Shown here: positions 1 through 5,910 of the stretch, piece after piece | Layout: every line of letters starts with the position of its first letter | Numbering within the stretch: the stretch's first letter is position 1 | NCBI GenBank assembly: GCA_013824385.1 | Contig: PNNU01000231.1 | Coordinates: forward strand, 1 to 5,910 | Length of the DNA stretch: 5,910 bases | Direction of reading: 5' to 3' | Origin: Anaerolinea sp. | GTDB lineage: Bacteria > Chloroflexota > Anaerolineae > Anaerolineales > Anaerolineaceae | The notes under the pieces: generated by a model | The model's database searches: none | What the model saw: only the letters and a program-made list of their open reading frames with translations | Told to the model about the DNA's origin: nothing | Position numbers and translations under genes: made by a program

Positions 1-14
1 AGTGAATAAAGAAG

Positions 15-99
15 AGATTGGTGAATAGTAATTAGTAATCAGGAAAACCAAATATTTTGTTCTTCCTAATCCCTAATCACAAATCACTAATAACTAACC
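15..99. repeat. Degenerate 7-bp repeat array forming an imperfect inverted repeat
   Basis: The right half reads in 7-base steps from 65: CCTAATC, CCTAATC, ACAAATC, ACTAATA, ACTAACC (consensus near MCTAATC). The left half, 15-42, reads GATTGGT, GAATAGT, AATTAGT, AATCAGG, which is the complement of the same heptad. The two halves (about 20-48 and 60-88) can therefore pair imperfectly, about 20 of 28 positions by eye, around an AT-rich loop at 49-59. Heptanucleotide arrays of this sort are known from cyanobacterial intergenic regions (STRR families). Calling this the Chloroflexota counterpart is inference. It ends one base before the ABC transporter ATG. The stretch has no convincing promoter or Shine-Dalgarno site. 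Confidence 0.6.
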
Positions 100-100
100 T

Positions 101-1915
101 ATGGGCTTTTTTGACAGTCTTAACGCAGAAAAATATGACCGCACTTACGACGATAAAGAATTAACAAGTCGTATTGTGGGTTATTTTAAACCCCAGTGGA
201 AGCGCCTGGTGGTGGTTTCATTATTAACCCTGGCCATTGCCGGAGCCGGTTCGCTGCTGCCCATCATCGTCTCGCGTGGAGTGGACCTGCTCAAAGGTGT
301 TCCTCAATTGTGGAGCATGATTGGTGTGGGTGCAGCAGTGCTGGCGATTGGTCTCTCTATCTGGTTTTTCAACTGGGGGCTGCGGAGGTTGATGGCTGTG
401 ACCATCGCCGATGTAGTCGCAAAGTTGGCCATTGACGCTTATTCCGCTTCGGTCGAACACGACCTCTCCTTCTACGATGAATTTTCATCCGGCAAGATTG
501 TGTCGCGCATCACCTCAGACACACGTGACTTTGGTGAATTGATCACATTAGTAACTGATGTTGCCAGCCAGGTAGTAGAAGCCCTTATCCTGGCAGTGGT
601 GCTTTTTGTCATCGAATGGCATTTGTCACTCTATCTTTTCGCGATTATCCCTGTTGTGACCATATTTGCTGTCCTTTATCGAACGATAGCACGCAAGGCC
701 ACCCGCCAGGGGATGCGCGCCATGGCAAACGTCAATTCAACCATCAAGGAAACTGTCAGCGGTATTGCAGTGGCCAAGAACTTCAGGCAGGAAGCCAGCA
801 TTTATCAGGAATTCAATGAAGCCAACGACACATCATACAAAGTAAACGTCAGGCGCGGATTGGCGCTCTCGGTGGTCTTTCCAACCTTGAATGCACTTTC
901 GGGCATTGCCACAGGTGTGATGGTGTTTGCTGGTGCTCACAGTGCCATCGCCGGCGTCGTTTCAGTTGGAGCCTGGTATCTCTTCATCCTCAGCCTGGAT
1001 CGATTTATGTACCCAGTCATGAATATCACTTCTTTTTGGACCTCCATCCAGAATGGACTATCGGCTTCTGAACGTGTGTTCGCCCTGATTGATACGCCCA
1101 CCGCCGTGGTGCAGATTGATTCTCAACTGGTTCCTCCGTTAAAAGGTGAAATTGTGTTTGAGAATATCAGTTTCCATTATAAAGAAAGCGAACAAATTCT
1201 TGATAAGCTCAACCTCACGATCAAAGCAGGTGAAAACCTGGCTATCGTGGGACATACCGGTGCGGGAAAAACCTCGATTGCCAAACTAATCGCGCGTTTC
1301 TATGAATTTCAAGAAGGCCGTCTTTTAATTGACGGACATGATATTCGCAGTTTTGATCTCTATGATTATCGCCGCCATCTGGGTGTGGTTTCACAAGTAC
1401 CTTTCCTGTTTTCAGGCAGCGTGGCTGAGAACATCCGCTATGCCAAGCCGGAGGTTTCTGATGCTGAAATCATTAGGGTTGCCAAAAAGATAGGTGATGG
1501 AGAGTGGTTGGATACACTTCCCGATGGATTGGTCACCGAGGTAGGGGAACGCGGCTCCCGGCTTTCGATGGGCCAACGCCAGTTGGTATCTCTGATGCGG
1601 GTGTTGGTACAGGAACCGGCTATCTTCATCCTGGATGAAGCCACGGCCAGCATTGATCCTTTCACCGAATGGCAGATCCAACAAGCTCTGACGCTGATTT
1701 TGGAGCAAACCACCAGTATCCTTATTGCACACCGTCTTTCAACTGTGAAATCGGCGGACCGCATTATCGTGATGGATAATGGATCAATCCTTGAAGAAGG
1801 AACTCACAATTCTCTGCTGGCCAAAGGTGGAAATTATGCCAGTCTCTACAATACTTATTTCAGACACCAAAGCCTGGAATACGTGGAGCAGATGCATTCT
1901 TTAAAAATTGCTTAA
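101..1915 (+). CDS. ABC exporter half-transporter: membrane domain fused to ATPase (MsbA/multidrug type)
   Basis: This is a complete 604-residue type IV ABC exporter subunit, the usual length for a half-transporter (about 570-620). It would dimerise in the cytoplasmic membrane and use ATP to push lipids, drugs or peptides outward; the substrate cannot be read from sequence. Membrane segments lie near residues 36-57, 75-93, 147-170, 172-192, 256-280 and 285-305. The ATPase starts near residue 350. It has Walker A GHTGAGKTS (384-392), Q-loop Gln432, X-loop TEVGERG (479-485), signature LSMGQ (488-492, Met for the usual Gly), Walker B IFILDE (508-513) with catalytic Glu513, D-loop ASID (516-519) and switch His544. 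All hydrolysis residues are present, so it should be active. The ATG at 101 is kept because the N-terminus (MGFFDSLNAEKYDRTY) resembles family members, although no Shine-Dalgarno is visible and repeats abut it. Such genes often come in tandem pairs, so a partner may lie upstream of the window. No terminator is obvious after the stop. Confidence 0.95.
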   Translation: MGFFDSLNAEKYDRTYDDKELTSRIVGYFKPQWKRLVVVSLLTLAIAGAGSLLPIIVSRGVDLLKGVPQLWSMIGVGAAVLAIGLSIWFFNWGLRRLMAVTIADVVAKLAIDAYSASVEHDLSFYDEFSSGKIVSRITSDTRDFGELITLVTDVASQVVEALILAVVLFVIEWHLSLYLFAIIPVVTIFAVLYRTIARKATRQGMRAMANVNSTIKETVSGIAVAKNFRQEASIYQEFNEANDTSYKVNVRRGLALSVVFPTLNALSGIATGVMVFAGAHSAIAGVVSVGAWYLFILSLDRFMYPVMNITSFWTSIQNGLSASERVFALIDTPTAVVQIDSQLVPPLKGEIVFENISFHYKESEQILDKLNLTIKAGENLAIVGHTGAGKTSIAKLIARFYEFQEGRLLIDGHDIRSFDLYDYRRHLGVVSQVPFLFSGSVAENIRYAKPEVSDAEIIRVAKKIGDGEWLDTLPDGLVTEVGERGSRLSMGQRQLVSLMRVLVQEPAIFILDEATASIDPFTEWQIQQALTLILEQTTSILIAHRLSTVKSADRIIVMDNGSILEEGTHNSLLAKGGNYASLYNTYFRHQSLEYVEQMHSLKIA

Positions 1916-1934
1916 TCTACAATTTAATATTTAT

Positions 1935-1963
1935 TTGACATCAAAATCCGATTCATGTAATAT
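1935..1963 (+). promoter_or_regulatory. Sigma70-type promoter for the zinc-ribbon membrane protein gene
   Basis: A perfect -35 TTGACA (1935-1940) is followed after exactly 17 bases by TAATAT (1958-1963), a good -10. Transcription would begin near 1970, giving a leader of about 37 bases before the ATG at 2007. GGAG at 1993-1996 lies 10 bases upstream of that ATG and can serve as ribosome binding site. The position, in the gap directly after the ABC gene, indicates that 2007-3503 is transcribed independently. Confidence 0.7.
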
Positions 1964-2006
1964 CAAACAGTGACGATAATATTCGTTATGATGGAGTAGT
2001 GGGAAC

Positions 2007-3503
2007 ATGTCGGCGGAAGAATTAAAACAGGCGGTTAATTTAATCAAGGCCGGAAAAAAGATTGAGGCGAGGATGATCCTCGAACCAATCATAGTGGCCC
2101 AACCCCAAAATATTCAGGCATGGGTTTGGGAGATTGAAACGCGCGAAAGCGATGATGAAAAAATTAAACTCATGGAAGCCTGTCTGCTTCATAATCCTGA
2201 CTCCAGCCTGATCAAAAAAGCACTGGCGGCTTTGAAAACACGGCATGAGTTTTTAGCCCCCACCTCTGAAACCTCAATCATTGATAAACCCGCAAACATC
2301 AGAATTGATCCCTTTACCGACATGCCGGAATATATGGCAGAAGAGGTGGAGTCATCCCCCTTAAAAACCTGTCCTTATTGCGGTGAATTAGTGGATGAAG
2401 CGGCAAAGACCTGCAACGCCTGCCGCCGCGATTTGACCACTGATGAACCCACTGTCGAAGAAGAACCTGCACCAAAACCAAAACGTAAAAGATGGTACCG
2501 CCGCACCTGGATCAAAATTCTGACCTTTATATTTCTTATGCCGGTTTGGTGTGTGGTTGAACTGAGTGATCCAGACGCCAGAAGTGCATTAAAAGTTATG
2601 GCAGGCATCCTGTTGGTTTTTTATATCAACCTGCTCAGCCTGTTTCTCTATTGGTTCTTTACCACCAATTCATCCAGGGCTAACCTATATAATTGGTATC
2701 AGTACTTAACCGGGCAAGCCAACAGTGCAGTGCCGGGCGAATATGTGAAAATTGAAGGTACTGTGCAGAACCCAGGAAGTTCCACATTTGGTTTGGTTGA
2801 ACTGCAAGCCAGGGTATACGACAAAGATGGTAATCTGTTGGGCAATAACTCTCAATATCTGGATTCATCCACGCTGATCGCGGGTTCTCCTTCTCACTTT
2901 AAATTGGATGTGACTTCGTTAGTGTCACCTTTTCAATCAGGTATGACCAATCAGCAAGTGCTCCTCTATGATGATTTTTCCAATCTGGCCAGTGGTTGGT
3001 TGGAGAACTCTGGAATAGAAGGGGATACTACATATTTTGAAGGCCAATACCGCATCACGGTCGCCAGTGCGAATTTTGATTTGTGGTCGAATCCTGGCAA
3101 GAAATTCGAAGATACCAAGATTGAGGTTGATACTGTCAAGCAGATGGGACCAGTGGGCAATCGCTTTGGTGTGCAGTGCCGTTATACGGATGCAGATAAT
3201 TACTATTTTGCAGTCATTTCCAGTGATGGCTATTATGGTATTGGCAAGGTTGTAAAAGGTGAACAAACTTTCATTCCCAAGAATGGGATGCAGGTTACCG
3301 ATACTATTTATGCAGGGTCTGCGGTCAACCACATCCGATTTGACTGTGTTGGCACCCGATTGATTTTGTATATCAATGGTGATTACGTAGATGCGGTTGA
3401 TGACAGTGATCTATCATCTGGTGACATAGGTTTGTTGGCCGGGACTTTTGAAGAAAAGGGCACACAGATTCTGTTTGATAATTTGATTGTGTTTCAACCT
3501 TAA
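2007..3503 (+). CDS. Mosaic membrane protein: TPR-like helices, zinc ribbon, two TM segments, FxLYD-like and concanavalin-like domains
   Basis: This 498-residue protein has no function I can name. Domains in order: (1) residues 1-80, amphipathic helices with a TPR-like look (KAGKKIEARMILEPII ... ALKTR). (2) A zinc ribbon with Cys122, Cys125, Cys136 and Cys139 (CPYCGELVDEAAKTCNACRR), of the small rubredoxin-like knuckle type common in bacterial membrane proteins. (3) An acidic then strongly basic linker, EEEPAPKPKRKRWYRR. (4) Hydrophobic segments near 168-184 and 194-218. (5) About 238-302, an FxLYD-like beta domain (YVKIEGTVQNPGSS ... ARVYDKDGNLLG). (6) About 319-498, a beta-sandwich resembling LamG/concanavalin-like glycan-binding folds, with Cys391 and Cys447 and an ending ILFDNLIVFQP. 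I see no catalytic motif. The C-terminal domains suggest binding to polysaccharide or another surface ligand, while the ribbon and helices suggest a cytoplasmic partner; both are inference. The gene has its own promoter (1935-1963) and terminator (3514-3543), so it is probably monocistronic. The ATG at 2007 has GGAG 10 bases upstream. Confidence 0.85.
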   Translation: MSAEELKQAVNLIKAGKKIEARMILEPIIVAQPQNIQAWVWEIETRESDDEKIKLMEACLLHNPDSSLIKKALAALKTRHEFLAPTSETSIIDKPANIRIDPFTDMPEYMAEEVESSPLKTCPYCGELVDEAAKTCNACRRDLTTDEPTVEEEPAPKPKRKRWYRRTWIKILTFIFLMPVWCVVELSDPDARSALKVMAGILLVFYINLLSLFLYWFFTTNSSRANLYNWYQYLTGQANSAVPGEYVKIEGTVQNPGSSTFGLVELQARVYDKDGNLLGNNSQYLDSSTLIAGSPSHFKLDVTSLVSPFQSGMTNQQVLLYDDFSNLASGWLENSGIEGDTTYFEGQYRITVASANFDLWSNPGKKFEDTKIEVDTVKQMGPVGNRFGVQCRYTDADNYYFAVISSDGYYGIGKVVKGEQTFIPKNGMQVTDTIYAGSAVNHIRFDCVGTRLILYINGDYVDAVDDSDLSSGDIGLLAGTFEEKGTQILFDNLIVFQP

Positions 3504-3513
3504 AAATATGAAA

Positions 3514-3543
3514 AAAAACAGAGCCTGGTACGGCTCTGTTTTT
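3514..3543. terminator. Strong intrinsic terminator, probably bidirectional
   Basis: A perfect 12-bp stem (3514-3525 with 3532-3543) encloses the loop TGGTAC. The core is ACAGAGCC/GGCTCTGT, flanked by an A-run on the left and TTTTT on the right, so it reads as a Rho-independent terminator on either strand. It begins 10 bases after the stop of the zinc-ribbon protein gene and insulates it from the histidine kinase gene. Confidence 0.92.
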
Positions 3544-3585
3544 GAAAAGATAGTGTTATGCAAAATTATTCGTTACTCATTGGAT

Positions 3586-3593
3586 GGGAGAGG
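3586..3593 (+). promoter_or_regulatory. Ribosome binding site that decides the histidine kinase start
   Basis: GGGAGAGG is purine-rich and its AGAGG part ends 9 bases before the ATG at 3603. The longest reading frame opens at 3558, but that ATG has only GAAAAGAT upstream and sits 14 bases after the terminator stem, leaving hardly any room for a promoter. The ATG at 3594 directly abuts this site and is too close to use it. Confidence 0.6.
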
Positions 3594-3602
3594 ATGACGG
3601 GT

Positions 3603-4919
3603 ATGAAGAAACTACTATTTAGAGGCTCATTCAAGGTGCCATTGATCTTTGGAGTGTTTTCGGTGCTATGGATCGTGTTTTCTGATAAATTAGCTTTTGC
3701 CGCGGCTCCCAATCTTGAAAGTGCAGGATTATATTCCATGGTCAAAGGGCTGGTTTATGTCATCCTCGCGACAACACTATTATTCATCTTGCTTCGAAGA
3801 GATGAATCTCATAAAGACCAATTATTGAATGAAATTGCGGCGGTTCAACGCAGCTTCAATCTTTTATTTGAAGACAATCCCCAAGCAATGTGGATTTATG
3901 ATAACAATTCCCTTGAGATCATGGCAGTTAACCCTGCTGCTTGCAAGGTATATGGTTATACACCTGACGAGTTTCGCAAGTTGAAAATCACTGACCTGCG
4001 CCGTGAAGAAGACATCCCTTCAATGATAAAAGTTCTTTCTGAATATAAAGATGAATTGCGACAGTCAGGGCCGTGGGAACATCTAAAGAAAGATGGTGAA
4101 AGTATTTTTGTAAAAGTCGTTTCACATCCGCTGAGGTCTTTAGGGCTGGATTCTACTCTGGTTTCAGTCGTTGATTTAACAGAACACAAAAAAACCCTGG
4201 ATGAATTGGACACTGCCATGCAGGAAAGGGACGATTTTGAATCCTTTGGTTATACAGCCTCGCATGATTTGAAAGCTCCCATTCGCGCCATTCTTGGCTA
4301 CTCTGATCTTTTACAAAAGGAATATAAGAAAAAGTTGGATGATGAGGGGAATGATTTTGTCCAGCAAATCTACAAAGCCGGGTTGACGATGAACGAAATG
4401 TTGGATGATATGCTTGTACTTACCGGTATCAGCCGCAAGCCATTGGAATATGAACGAGTCAATTTCAGTGAGATCGTTCAGGAAACAATGAATACCATTA
4501 GATTGCAAGAACCTGATAGGCTATTGGAATTTATCGTCCAACCCAATATGAATTTGATCGCTGACAAAGGTGTGGTCCGGCTGATAACACAAAACCTGTT
4601 GCAAAATGCCTGGAAATACACCAAGAAAACTTCTAAAGCCCTGGTGGAAGTGGGAAGTTTTGAAAACAGTGAAGTTGAAACCATATATTTTGTGAGAGAC
4701 AACGGACTTGGGTTTGACCAATCTCTTGCTGAACAAATATTTGAACCTTTTACTCGTGCCCATAAAAACTTGGCTTATGAAGGAATGGGGATTGGCCTTT
4801 CAATAGTCCGTCGGGCAGTGGAACATCACGACGGACGGGTTTGGGTTGAAGCAGAACCTGGAAAAGGCGCCTGCTTCTATTTCACCTTTCAAGGGAAGGG
4901 ACAGTCAAAAACGGTTTGA
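3603..4919 (+). CDS. Membrane-anchored PAS-domain sensor histidine kinase
   Basis: This 438-residue kinase senses a signal, autophosphorylates on His and would pass phosphate to a response regulator. Numbering is from the ATG at 3603; an in-frame ATG at 3558 would add 15 residues. Two membrane segments (about 11-30 and 46-65) enclose a short loop. The first carries LWIVFSDKLAF, resembling a 'W-I-x-x-S-D' N-terminal membrane module seen in other PAS kinases and GGDEF proteins. A PAS domain follows at about 83-193 (LLFEDNPQAMWIYD ... AVNPAACKVYGY). The HisKA domain has SHDLKAP with phospho-acceptor His221, in the phytochrome-like style. The HATPase domain shows the N box NLLQNAWKYT (Asn335), G1 DNGLGFD (366-372), F box IFEPF and G2 GMGIGLSIV (394-402). 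All catalytic motifs are intact. No receiver domain or regulator gene lies in the window, so it is an orphan kinase here. The PAS ligand cannot be predicted; no heme or flavin signature is evident by eye. Confidence 0.93.
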   Translation: MKKLLFRGSFKVPLIFGVFSVLWIVFSDKLAFAAAPNLESAGLYSMVKGLVYVILATTLLFILLRRDESHKDQLLNEIAAVQRSFNLLFEDNPQAMWIYDNNSLEIMAVNPAACKVYGYTPDEFRKLKITDLRREEDIPSMIKVLSEYKDELRQSGPWEHLKKDGESIFVKVVSHPLRSLGLDSTLVSVVDLTEHKKTLDELDTAMQERDDFESFGYTASHDLKAPIRAILGYSDLLQKEYKKKLDDEGNDFVQQIYKAGLTMNEMLDDMLVLTGISRKPLEYERVNFSEIVQETMNTIRLQEPDRLLEFIVQPNMNLIADKGVVRLITQNLLQNAWKYTKKTSKALVEVGSFENSEVETIYFVRDNGLGFDQSLAEQIFEPFTRAHKNLAYEGMGIGLSIVRRAVEHHDGRVWVEAEPGKGACFYFTFQGKGQSKTV

Positions 4920-4933
4920 ATCAGCAATGATTC
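4918..4933 (+). other. Small hairpin overlapping the histidine kinase stop codon
   Basis: GAATCA and TGATTC pair perfectly (6 bp) around a GCAA tetraloop of the stable GNRA class. The stem starts inside the TGA stop. No T-run follows, so it is not a classic intrinsic terminator; it might protect the 3' end of the kinase mRNA or may be chance. Confidence 0.3.
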
Positions 4934-4962
4934 TCTAAAAAGTTTGGCGTAGAACTTGCACC

Positions 4963-4979
4963 CTATCCTGTGATAGTAT
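4963..4979 (+). promoter_or_regulatory. Possible extended -10 promoter with overlapping inverted repeat
   Basis: TGATAGTAT (4971-4979) fits an extended -10 (TG, one base, then TAGTAT, 4 of 6 consensus) with no convincing -35 at the right distance. It overlaps a small inverted repeat, CTATC (4963-4967) with GATAG (4972-4976), which could be an operator half-site pair or a weak hairpin followed by TATTTTG. Transcription would begin near 4986, just before the peptidase ribosome binding site. The evidence is weak; readthrough from the kinase gene is the alternative. Confidence 0.3.
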
Positions 4980-4986
4980 TTTGATT

Positions 4987-4997
4987 GAGGTAGAGGT
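4987..4997 (+). promoter_or_regulatory. Doubled ribosome binding site before the peptidase gene
   Basis: GAGGT occurs twice (4987-4991 and 4993-4997). The second copy is 7 bases from the ATG at 5005, an ideal spacing, and supports that start over the in-frame GTG at 4996, which lies inside the site itself. Confidence 0.65.
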
Positions 4998-5004
4998 GCC
5001 TGTT

Positions 5005-5910
5005 ATGCATACTTCGAAGTGGATGAGATATGTTTTTTTGTTGCTGGTTAGCTTCTTACTGGTCAGCACTTTGATTGGATGTTCAGTAAACCAGGATAAA
5101 GGCAGTGTTTCGAAGGTTGGTACGGAAGAACCAAAATTACCGCAACCGAAAACACTTACCGATCCGCGTGAGATTGAATTAAACACAGCCATTCAGAAGG
5201 CTTCTTCAGGTCGTGAAGATGTTCTCGCTTTCATTATCTATCGAGTAACGATTGATAATGTAGATTTTTCAAAAGATAAATCTCTGGCTTTGGTTTGGCT
5301 CAGCATGGTGGATAAAGATACTGGTCTGGTGCAAAATAGTGAACCTTTGTTGGTGCTTGCCCATGCCACTGGCGATCCCGCACAACCCTGGCGAATCACT
5401 TTTCCGGTTGATCCAACTTTTGCGACTGAGTTAATGGCCGTACCTGATTCCATGCTTTCTCAAGAGAACAAAGCTTTTTATATGCCTGCGGTACAGCAGC
5501 AATCTAAAGAGGGTATTGTTTTCACTGGTTACAAACTGCCCTGGACAAAAGGTACCACGGTTACACTCACCGGAAGTATTGGTCACGTTTTTACTTATAA
5601 ATCATGCCCAGCTTCGTGTTTATATGCCTATGACTTTGCAAACGGCTCCATGTTTGATATCAAGGCTTCCAAGCATGGATATGTAAGATTCTTTCAAGAT
5701 AGTTACGCCAACGGCAATACAACCAATACCAATTACATAATTCTCGAAGATCCATCCACCTCCCCCACAACCTACCAGGTTTATTACCACCTGGCGCAAG
5801 GCACCATACCTGGCGCATTGAAATCGGTAGGCGCTGAAGTCATGCAAGGCCAGTTTATCGGTAAAGCAGATGATACAGGCTATAGTTCGGGCAACCATCT
5901 GCATTTTCAT
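5005..5910 (+). CDS. Lipoprotein M23 (LytM-type) metallopeptidase, 3' end cut by window
   Basis: The frame is open for 302 codons to the window edge without a stop, so the C-terminus is missing, probably only a short tail. Residues 8-26 form a lipoprotein signal with lipobox LIGC (Cys26), so the mature protein is lipid-anchored outside the membrane. A region of about 60-180 (VLAFIIYRVTIDNVDFSKD ...) precedes the peptidase and I do not recognise its fold. The M23 domain begins near GYKLPW (175-180). Its likely zinc ligands are His194, Asp210 (YAYDFA) and His300 of HLH, with His262 (YYHL) and His298 as catalytic histidines. GYSSGNHLHFH closes the visible part. Family members cleave peptidoglycan cross-links or other glycine-rich peptides, though some are inactive activators. 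Here the metal set looks complete, with the first His further from the Asp than in the usual HxGxD pattern and a CPASC pair (Cys201, Cys205) between them. ATG 5005 is chosen for its ribosome binding site and because it starts the signal peptide. Confidence 0.88.
   Translation, partial: MHTSKWMRYVFLLLVSFLLVSTLIGCSVNQDKGSVSKVGTEEPKLPQPKTLTDPREIELNTAIQKASSGREDVLAFIIYRVTIDNVDFSKDKSLALVWLSMVDKDTGLVQNSEPLLVLAHATGDPAQPWRITFPVDPTFATELMAVPDSMLSQENKAFYMPAVQQQSKEGIVFTGYKLPWTKGTTVTLTGSIGHVFTYKSCPASCLYAYDFANGSMFDIKASKHGYVRFFQDSYANGNTTNTNYIILEDPSTSPTTYQVYYHLAQGTIPGALKSVGAEVMQGQFIGKADDTGYSSGNHLHFH

Noticed and set aside
2..28. Possible tail of an upstream gene (stops at 7-9 and 26-28 in different + frames)
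   Set aside because: Only a few codons are visible and the region is part of the repeat array, so no frame can be chosen.
111..116. TTGACA hexamer near the start of the ABC gene
   Set aside because: It lies inside the coding region, encoding part of the conserved N-terminus, and is not followed by a good -10 with a gene start behind it.
1412..1764. Two overlapping minus-strand open frames of just over 100 codons
   Set aside because: They lie wholly inside the ATPase domain of the ABC exporter, whose motifs are intact; the proteins show no recognisable domain, so they are antisense shadows.
2937..3332. Minus-strand open frame of 131 codons
   Set aside because: It overlaps the C-terminal beta-sandwich coding region of the 2007-3503 gene, and has no ribosome binding site or domain of its own.
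4963..4983. CTATC/GATAG hairpin followed by TATTTTG as an intrinsic terminator for the kinase gene
   Set aside because: The stem is only 5 bp with two G-C pairs and the T-run is interrupted; too weak to call as a terminator, so it is listed only as a possible regulatory site.
5620..5910. Minus-strand open frame of 96 codons at the window end
   Set aside because: The + strand here encodes the M23 core motifs (YAYDFA, YYHL, HLHFH); the antisense product has a cysteine-rich, composition-driven look and no motif.

Overview
The window carries four genes in a row, all on the + strand, with no RNA gene, CRISPR array, insertion sequence or phage gene visible. Gene content points to a filamentous Chloroflexota of the Anaerolineae type, probably an environmental genome. 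Three things suggest this: an AT-leaning base composition with mixed codon use; a zinc-ribbon/FxLYD/concanavalin-like membrane protein; and a lipoprotein M23 peptidase whose 'GYKLPW ... GH ... YAYDFA' layout resembles proteins I associate with that phylum. The assignment is inference from protein style, not a marker gene.

Layout. Positions 1-100 hold an AT-rich array of imperfect 7-bp repeats, arranged as an inverted repeat, that runs up to the first start codon. 101-1915 encodes a complete ABC exporter half-transporter (membrane domain plus ATPase). A good sigma70-type promoter (1935-1963, 17-bp spacer) then drives 2007-3503, a 498-residue membrane protein. Its parts are a helical TPR-like N-terminus, a four-cysteine zinc ribbon, two membrane segments, an FxLYD-like beta domain and a C-terminal concanavalin-like beta-sandwich. 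A strong, probably bidirectional intrinsic terminator (3514-3543) closes that unit. 3603-4919 encodes a membrane-anchored PAS histidine kinase with no response regulator in view. A short intergenic region with two small hairpins and a weak extended -10 precedes 5005-5910+, a lipoprotein LytM/M23 metallopeptidase cut by the window end just after its HxH motif.

How they fit together. Each gene after the first appears to have its own signals, so this looks like neighbouring single-gene units rather than one operon. All four products are membrane or envelope proteins (export, envelope-anchored beta-domain protein, sensing, cell-wall or surface hydrolysis), but nothing in the sequence ties them to one pathway. 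I do not see an unmistakable new system. The most interesting items are the mosaic protein at 2007-3503 with its topology puzzle, and the heptad-repeat hairpin abutting the ABC start codon.
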